Shown here one piece after another: positions 20,911 to 26,388 of a stretch of DNA of 26,388 nt; the first letter of the stretch is position 1, and each line of letters begins with the position of its first letter. The position numbers and the translations under genes are program-made. Below the pieces are notes generated by a model. It ran no database searches. It was not told the origin of the DNA and saw only the letters and a program-made list of their open reading frames with translations. Origin of the DNA: Pinguiococcus pyrenoidosus (Eukaryota > Sar > Pinguiophyceae > Pinguiochrysidales > Pinguiochrysidaceae); contig JAAMXY010000020.1 of the NCBI GenBank assembly GCA_019677205.1, positions 1 through 26,388 of the forward strand, read 5' to 3'.

Positions 20911-23400
20911 CTACTCCGGCGATACGCGAGCCCGGGCGACTTTGCCCTCCGAGAAGCTATCGCTGCGTGTGCGGCGCTTGCCGGAGGACTCTTCGAACGC
21001 CTCCGACGCAGGCGTATCCTGCGAGTCGGTGCTCGGCGTCTCATCATGGACTGTCGTTGCTGGACTGAGACCGCTCACGAAGCCGTCAAGCGTGGAAGGA
21101 GCGATCGGGGCGCCTGCGAGACCTCCTACGAATGCGCCCACGCATGCCCCAAAGTTTGTGAGGTCCAGCTCCCCGATGGCAGGGCCGGGTGCATTCCACT
21201 CGGCATTGGACTGCTGTTCGCTTGCGGCGGCTCCGCGGTTCTGCTTCCCTGCGGGGTGCGGTCGCGCACCGTAGCCCCCTTCCAGAACAGCGACGACCCT
21301 GCCGTCGCAGCAGACGTTGGCGATGGCGCGCAGCTCGGTCGCAAGCCACCGGTAGTCGTCCGGTTTCAGATCCAAGCCCACCGGCGCCTTCCGATGACCC
21401 GACTGCCGGTTGCCAATGTCTCCTTTCGCCCCGTCGAAGCCGGCAGAGACCAGAATCAAGTCTGGGTGGAAGCAGCGCAGGCTGAACAGCAGGCGGTTCT
21501 TGATGAGGCTCCTCCATCCGTTTCGGCCACTCTCCTCCGCAAACGGTGACCGCTTCTCCCACAGGGGATGCAGGGGGAGGTTCATGCAGCACCGGCAGAG
21601 ATCATCGCCTTGGCCGGTGCCGGGATAGAACTTGCGATCGAAGACGTGGGAAGAGGCAAAGAAAATCGACGGAGGCCTGCCCATTCGCACGTTGGAGCTG
21701 TTGAGCATCTTGACGATTTCTTCCGTCCCGTTCCCGTGGTGGACGTCAATGTCGATGACGGCAATCCTCTTGATGGTCATTCGGTACTTGGAGAGCGCAT
21801 GCGCAGCGGCCACGCACACGTTGTTGAAGATGCAGAAGCCACAGCTCGCGGACTCTGCAAGCTGTGCAGCACTTCGGTCCTCGCCCTTTCCTGATTGCGC
21901 CGTGTAGGGATCTGCTGGCAGGCCCGGGGTGAAGAGGACTCCTCGAGGTACCCCATGCCCGCCGTTGGCAGACCTTTCAGTCCCGGCGCCCATGCCGAGG
22001 ATGCTCGATACCCCCAGGCCCCGGATGCCGGCGTGGTGGCCAGGCGGCCGCACGCAGCAGAAGGCCCTTCGGCCGTAGCCCAGCTCCGGCTGGAGCACCG
22101 CATCAACCGCCGCAATGGCCGCGCCACACGCCCGAAGAGCTGCGCGAAGGGTCGCCTTGCTGAACGACGTATCGCACGCTGCTGCCGGCTTTGCTCGCGG
22201 CGTCTTGATCCCGAAACAGCTCCGCTGCACGCGCGGAGTGAAGGGCACCGACTCCTCTGCCCCGAGGCTGTCGGCCAGCATCCTCACGAAGCGCACGTAT
22301 TGCTCCGAGTGGATGCGCTCGACGCTTTCGATGGGCGCGAGATCAAAGTCCGACACAAAGGCCAAGCACGAGGGCTTTCCGCGCCGCCCCGCCCCGTCGC
22401 TGCCCTCCTGCGCAGCGTCTCCCTCGCTGGGCCGGCTCTCGCGATCGCTGGAGAGCTTCGCTCGGCGCAGCTCGACGGCTTCGTCCAAGGCCAGGGACGG
22501 ATCTGCGTGAAGCGTGTCCAGAATCGCCGCCAGCCTCCTGGGAGACTCCTGATGGGCAGTGCCTGCGATGTGCTCCATGCAGTCGGAATGGCAGAACACG
22601 CTCACGATCATTTCCGGTGTCTTCTCCAAGATGATGCGATGCATGCGCTGCTGCAGACCCAAGATGCGGCAGGAAGCCTCTGGCGAAGCGCTGTCGTCCA
22701 GCAGTAGCCTGCAGGACAGCTGCGCCGCCAGCTCCCCTTGGTTGTTGTGCACTTTGGCATTGGCATGGAACTCGTCCACCAGGGCCTCCACCGCATCCAC
22801 ACGTCCCAGAAGCGCTGCCCGGTGCAGCGGCGTATCGCCCACACTGCTCCTGGCGTCCACCTCCGCGCCGTACTTCGCCAAGACCCGAAGCGTCGCCACC
22901 GTTCCGACGGCAGCCGCCCAGTGCAGTGCGGTGAAGCCTTTCTTATCATGGCGCTCCAGGTCGGCACCCGCCTGGACGAGCGCATCCACGATCTCGGAGG
23001 CGGAGGCGGTGTCCAACGCCGCGGCGATCATGAGCGCGGTGTAGCCGTCGTCGTCTGCGCAGTCAATCTGGCGCCTGTTCATGCCATCCAGCAGCCCCCT
23101 CAGACGCGCCAGGTTCTGAAGGCGAACGACGCCATGCAGATGCTCCACCGAGTCGTCAGAAAAGCTATTCTGCCGCGACGTCAGCGGCGTTTGCAGCTTC
23201 GGAAGGGTCAAGTTGCCCACTTGAGCGCCTGCCAAGGCCGGCGGCGGCAGTCTCAACTCCTCCGTCACAGGCAAGGAGATGCTCAGGCCAAAGGGACTGG
23301 ACGCCTTGCTACTACTGAGCGACGGACTGCTGAACAGACGCTCTGCAGCGCCGCTGGACTCCACTTTTCCTCCGCCCTCCGCGCTCAGCAGATCTTCCAT
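20911..23400 (-). CDS. ankyrin-repeat histone deacetylase (class II-like)
   Basis: A single long exon; counting from the first in-frame ATG (23400) it gives 829 residues. The enzyme is a zinc-dependent lysine deacetylase. Three ankyrin repeats (about 115-217; GYTALMIAA, GFTALHWAA, GDTPLHRAA) plus a partial fourth precede the deacetylase domain (about 255-725). Landmarks are RPPGHHAG with the active-site His455/His456, GFCIFNNV, DIDVHHGNG (zinc ligands D552 and H554), FFASSH, GFDGAKGD (third ligand D656) and LEGGYG (Tyr710 at the LEGGY motif). About 60 residues are inserted between PPGHHA and GFCIFNN. The N-terminus is Ser-rich, and the C-terminus ends in a basic segment (GKRRTRSDSFSEGK), a possible nuclear signal. 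The frame stays open 57 nt above the ATG (SEWDAFAAVVREF) to a stop, so a small upstream exon is possible. Ankyrin-HDAC fusions are known in protists including apicomplexans. Histones are the inferred substrate. Confidence 0.93.
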   Translation of the reverse strand: MEDLLSAEGGGKVESSGAAERLFSSPSLSSSKASSPFGLSISLPVTEELRLPPPALAGAQVGNLTLPKLQTPLTSRQNSFSDDSVEHLHGVVRLQNLARLRGLLDGMNRRQIDCADDDGYTALMIAAALDTASASEIVDALVQAGADLERHDKKGFTALHWAAAVGTVATLRVLAKYGAEVDARSSVGDTPLHRAALLGRVDAVEALVDEFHANAKVHNNQGELAAQLSCRLLLDDSASPEASCRILGLQQRMHRIILEKTPEMIVSVFCHSDCMEHIAGTAHQESPRRLAAILDTLHADPSLALDEAVELRRAKLSSDRESRPSEGDAAQEGSDGAGRRGKPSCLAFVSDFDLAPIESVERIHSEQYVRFVRMLADSLGAEESVPFTPRVQRSCFGIKTPRAKPAAACDTSFSKATLRAALRACGAAIAAVDAVLQPELGYGRRAFCCVRPPGHHAGIRGLGVSSILGMGAGTERSANGGHGVPRGVLFTPGLPADPYTAQSGKGEDRSAAQLAESASCGFCIFNNVCVAAAHALSKYRMTIKRIAVIDIDVHHGNGTEEIVKMLNSSNVRMGRPPSIFFASSHVFDRKFYPGTGQGDDLCRCCMNLPLHPLWEKRSPFAEESGRNGWRSLIKNRLLFSLRCFHPDLILVSAGFDGAKGDIGNRQSGHRKAPVGLDLKPDDYRWLATELRAIANVCCDGRVVAVLEGGYGARPHPAGKQNRGAAASEQQSNAEWNAPGPAIGELDLTNFGACVGAFVGGLAGAPIAPSTLDGFVSGLSPATTVHDETPSTDSQDTPASEAFEESSGKRRTRSDSFSEGKVARARVSPE

Positions 23401-23790
23401 CGCCACAAACTCGCGCACAACAGCCGCGAACGCGTCCCACTCCGACACGCAGCTCTGCTATGGCATAGCACTAGAAACACGGATCCGCGGCGAAACCTTC
23501 TTGAAAAGGCTATACATAACGCGCCTTGGACGCCCGAACCCTCCCCAAAGACGCGCGGACGGAGCAGGCGGACGGCGGACAGAGACGGAACAGCGGGAAA
23601 GTTTCCCAAGCTCCGGAGCGCTCCGAAAAGGGGGCGAGCTTGCGAAGGATCAAAATATAAACCTCGGAACCTCCGAACCTCCGAACCTCCGCATCTGTCC
23701 GCTCACCGCACTCGGTCTCGTCGACGCTGTCCCCCTTCGAAGCCTCTGTCCATTCGGTTGGGGTCCTCTCAGGGCCCAAAACGCCACACG
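23401..23790. promoter_or_regulatory. bidirectional promoter region of the HDAC pair
   Basis: The two HDAC genes are head to head with about 390 bp between first ATGs. The region contains a TATA-like AAATATAAA (23653-23661) about 130 nt before the plus-strand start, a palindrome GCTCCGGAGC (23610-23619), and the 8-bp tandem array at 23662-23693. On the minus strand a candidate tiny exon (MYSLFKK, 23517-23497) is followed by a GT, but its intron would be only 42 nt. Confidence 0.6.
23662..23693 (+). repeat. four 8-bp tandem units, CCTCCGAA
   Basis: Units are CCTCGGAA, CCTCCGAA, CCTCCGAA and CCTCCGCA, end to end. They lie immediately after the TATA-like word between the two HDAC genes. They could bind a transcription factor in series or be a neutral minisatellite. 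Confidence 0.85.
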
Positions 23791-24888
23791 ATGCCATTGC
23801 CTCACCATGCTCTGCTGTACTTCGTGGGCGCACCGATGCTGCTGCTAGTCGGGAGCAGCCAACGAGCGCGCGCGCTGTCGGTGGGTGTGGTCTACACGCC
23901 CAAGGTGCTGCTGCACCGCGCGCCGGCGGCGCATCCGGAGTGTCCCGAGCGCGTGAGTGGCATTCGGGAGCACCTGCTCTCGCAGGATGCGAAGGTGAAG
24001 TTGGAGTGGGTGGAGCCGGCGCTGGAGGCCAGCAGCGAGGCCATGCGGCGCCTCAGAGGAGTGATCGATGAGGTGCATTGGGATGAATACCTCAGGGAGC
24101 TGCAGCTGCGTTGTGAGCGAGGTGGAGGCAGCATCGACCACGACACCTATCTGAACGAGCACAGCTTCGATGGAGCCCTGGCGGCCACTGCGTGCTGGGT
24201 AGAAGCTGTGCGGAGGACGTTGGAGAGGCAAGAAGGACCTTCGGTAGGTTCCCGTCTTGGTCGGATGGCCAGGCCCGGATGCTTCTTCCCTCTCACCAAA
24301 AACGAATAGTTTGCTCTGGCCAGGCCACCTGGGCATCATGCGACGCGATCGCAGGGCATGGGCTTCTGCTTGATCAACCACGCCGCCGTGGCCGCTCGCT
24401 ATGCGCTTGACTACTGCGACGGCGTGGAGCGCGTGGCCATCCTGGACTTCGACGTTCACCACGGAAATGGGATCGAGAGCATCGCGCGGAAGGATCCGAG
24501 GATATTCTACTGCAGCGTGCACGAGGGAGGCATCTTTCCTTTCACAGGTGCGGCCTCAGACCGAGGCGTGCATGGGAACATCCTAAATGTCCCCGTGGTG
24601 GCGGACGCCAACTGGCCCGTCTACGAGGCGAAGCTCGACAAGGCCGTCCTCCCGTTCCTGCAAGACGCCAAGCCGGACCTCGTGATCATCTCCGCTGGCT
24701 ACGATGCGCTGGACAGCGATGAGCTCGCCTCCGTGGCCTTGCGGCCCGAGGACTACGGCAAGATCATGAAGAAAGTCGTGTCGGCCATCGGGCGCGAGCG
24801 CGTCGTCTTGGGTCTGGAGGGGGGCTACAACCTGAGGGACACGCCCCTCGCCGTCGAGGCATCCCTGCAGGCGCTGCAAGCAGAGTGA
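23791..24888 (+). CDS. HDAC-superfamily deacetylase with signal-peptide-like N-terminus
   Basis: Exons are 23791-24243 and 24310-24888, with a 66-nt GT-AG phase-0 intron (24244-24309), giving 343 residues. The first 30 residues (MPLPHHALLYFVGAPMLLLV, then SSQRARA) look like a signal peptide or the start of a targeting sequence. The deacetylase fold fills the rest: HPECPERV near 48-55, RPPGHHAT at the beginning of exon 2 (His160/His161), MGFCLINH, LDFDVHHGNG (zinc ligands D199 and H201), FPFTGAASDRG, SAGYDALDSDELAS (third ligand D283) and LEGGYNL (Tyr324). All catalytic landmarks are intact. It resembles class II and bacterial/organellar HDAC-like amidohydrolases more than class I. With a targeting peptide, the substrate may be non-histone or a small acetylated molecule, which is inference. 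The frame is open far upstream only as antisense to the other HDAC, so ATG 23791 is the sensible start. Confidence 0.93.
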
Positions 24889-24974
24889 GCGGGCCGCGGC
24901 TGCGGAAAGGAATCAAAGCTTCTTCGGCCCTCGGAAATCAAAAAAACCTTCTTTTGGCACTTGCAAACCCAAGT

Positions 24975-26167
24975 CTATGCCTTCCGCTTCGGCTGCACTT
25001 GCGGCGGCGCTGGCGGCGGCGCTGTCGTCTCGAAGATGGGATCCCACGGCCGCGCCGTTTGGTCGTAGTAGTATCTATGCAGCATGCGGAGCCGCCGCTC
25101 CTCCTTCAGCTCGCTCTCCCTCTCCGCGAGCTGCTCCGTAAGGGCTCGAATCCGGGTCTCCCGCAGCTGGATCTGCGAAGCCTGAGCATCCATTCTCCGC
25201 CGCTGGTCTTCGCAGACCTGATGCAGCTCCGTCTGGATGTCCGCCAACCTCGACTTGGCCCGATCGCCCTCCGTCTGGAGCGCCCGATTCTGCAGCGTCA
25301 GGGCCTGCAAGTCCTTCTCAAGGCGATCGCTCGTCTGCTTCGAGATGCTCAGCTCGCTCTCCAAGGTGGCCTGCTCCCGCAGGAAGGCCGCCTTCCGCTC
25401 CGCGGAGGACGTGCATGCGGAGGCCGCAGACGACTCCGCCTTCTCCAGCTTCGTGTGAAGGACACGGACGGCGTCGCGGAGCTCTTCGTTCTCGCGTTCC
25501 GCCGCTGCGGCCCTTCTGGCCATCGCGATGCGCTGGTCCTTCTCCCGCTGAAGCGCCCGGCTGGTCTCCTCCTGCGCTTCCTGGAGCTCTCGCATCCCGG
25601 CGGACAGCTTCTTCAGCGCCTGGGCGGCCACCCCATTGGGACCGCGGAGGCGACCGAGGCACTCCAGCGCCCTCTTCTTGTCCTGGCTGAGCTCCCGCAC
25701 CTTGGCCTGCAGGCGGACCAATCCAACCTCTCTCTCCTGGGCCTCATCGCGGAGGCGGTGCAGCTCCACCTGCAGCTGCGCCTTCTCAGCGACATGTTGC
25801 GACGAGCTATTCGTGAGAGAAAGAGAGGGCGCCGAGGCGGGCCATCAGTGGGCGAGGACGGCTCTCGATAGCTGCGAAAGGTCCAGGCAAGTCACCTTGC
25901 GCGTTCCCTCTGCAGCAAGGCCTGTGCAACCTTGCTCTTCTCCTTGGCGTGCTGCAGGCCGTTGAGCGTCGCAAAGTACTGAGCAGCCAACGCCTCAAAG
26001 TGCGCCGCGGACGGTGCGGGCGTTTCAGGCAACAGACCGTCCGCGTCGACACCGACGTCGACGACTTTCTTCACAGATGATCTGCCGTCGTCAGAGGCCT
26101 CCGGAGAGCATTGGCGCCGCTCAACTGGCTCGTACTGCCACCAATGCTGCTGCAGGACCCCCGGCAT
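24975..26167 (-). CDS. long coiled-coil protein, unknown function
   Basis: Exons are 26167-25896 and 25806-24975, with an 89-nt GT-AG phase-2 intron (25895-25807) that has a strong pyrimidine tract (CTCTCTTTCTCTCAC). The product has 367 residues. Splicing joins LLQRERA to SSSQHVAEKAQLQVEL, extending one continuous helix, which supports the junction. Residues about 55-335 are rich in Glu, Lys, Arg, Gln and Leu with heptad spacing and no obvious catalytic motif. The N-terminus (MPGVLQQHWWQYEP) and the tail are not coiled. The tail carries HRYYYDQTARPWDPIFE, then proline and KRKA at the very end. I recognise no specific family. A cytoskeletal, basal-body or ciliary role would suit the fold, but the only local hint is the dynein gene several genes away. 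It is convergent with the second HDAC; the stops are 86 bp apart. Confidence 0.82.
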
Positions 26168-26348
26168 CCTTCTCGTGTGACGCCAGGAAAGTGCAGGTCA
26201 ATGCGCCACTCGGGGGACAACGGCGTTGAGCCGCTCTCGGCACTTTCACGACCCATTCCGTTACGTCGGCCTTTCAACTTTCATTCTTTCAACTTTCTGC
26301 TTTCTGTTGTGGAGTACCCAGAAGTATCTCCTTACCGGAGTACTGAAA

Positions 26349-26366
26349 GTGGCCAGAAATGGCCAC
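26349..26366. repeat. short inverted repeat GTGGCC/GGCCAC
   Basis: GTGGCC at 26349-26354 pairs with GGCCAC at 26361-26366 across a 6-nt AGAAAT loop. It lies about 180 bp upstream of the coiled-coil gene start (-), in a 221-bp end segment with no credible gene. The GAAAYGGCCAC word recurs at the other end of the window (about 46-56). Confidence 0.55.
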
Positions 26367-26388
26367 TATCGAGATTGACGCAGATTGC

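Noticed and set aside
23497-23517. Tiny possible first exon (MYSLFKK) of the ankyrin-HDAC
   Set aside because: It would need a 42-nt intron, shorter than any other in the window (66 nt or more), and an in-frame ATG exists at 23400. Kept only as a possibility.
22738-23790. Long upstream extension of the second HDAC frame
   Set aside because: It runs antisense through the ankyrin-HDAC coding region and shows no domain. The HDAC fold begins about 30 residues after ATG 23791.
1-26388. CRISPR array, tRNA, rRNA or insertion sequence
   Set aside because: No regularly spaced repeats, cloverleaf, rRNA core or transposase was seen on either strand.

Overview
The window is nuclear DNA from a ciliated (flagellated) single-celled eukaryote with a GC-rich, gene-dense genome. 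The evidence is an axonemal outer-arm dynein heavy chain, a FANCL ubiquitin ligase, two histone deacetylases, and short GT-AG introns (66 to about 150 nt, usually one or two per gene) whose removal restores reading frames exactly. There are no bacterial operons, Shine-Dalgarno spacing, tRNA or rRNA. The kelch-IPT-filamin architecture of the dynein is the outer-arm alpha-type chain known from green algae and ciliates, and an ankyrin-HDAC also fits a protist. I cannot place the species.

Layout, left to right. (1) 1-385: intergenic DNA with a small inverted repeat and a sharply AT-rich island. (2) 386-1696 (+): FANCL, two exons. (3) 1818-2691 (-): small DUSP-domain protein with an N-terminal Gly/Cys lipidation-like motif, three exons, convergent with FANCL. 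(4) 3272-5818 (+): 820-residue acidic, proline-rich repeat protein of unknown function, two exons. (5) 5819-6824: about 1 kb without a credible gene. (6) 6825-19600 (-): giant outer-arm dynein heavy chain, about 4130 residues. Its introns lie just after the presumed start codon, just after the AAA1 Walker A helix, and near the C-terminus. (7) 20147-20560 (+): small protein with a coiled-coil tail, two exons. (8) 20911-23400 (-): ankyrin-repeat histone deacetylase. (9) 23791-24888 (+): a second, unrelated-looking HDAC-superfamily enzyme with a signal-peptide-like N-terminus, two exons, head to head with the first. (10) 24975-26167 (-): coiled-coil protein, two exons.

Functional themes: ciliary motility (dynein), DNA crosslink repair and ubiquitin signalling (FANCL; the DUSP domain also belongs to the ubiquitin world), and lysine deacetylation (two HDACs on one bidirectional intergenic region). 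These are not an operon, and a shared function is not implied. The most unusual parts are the three-copy repeat protein, the opposed HDAC pair, the very short first exon inferred for the dynein, and the DUSP-only lipidation candidate. Exon borders are inferred from frame closure, GT/AG and homology, without transcript data.
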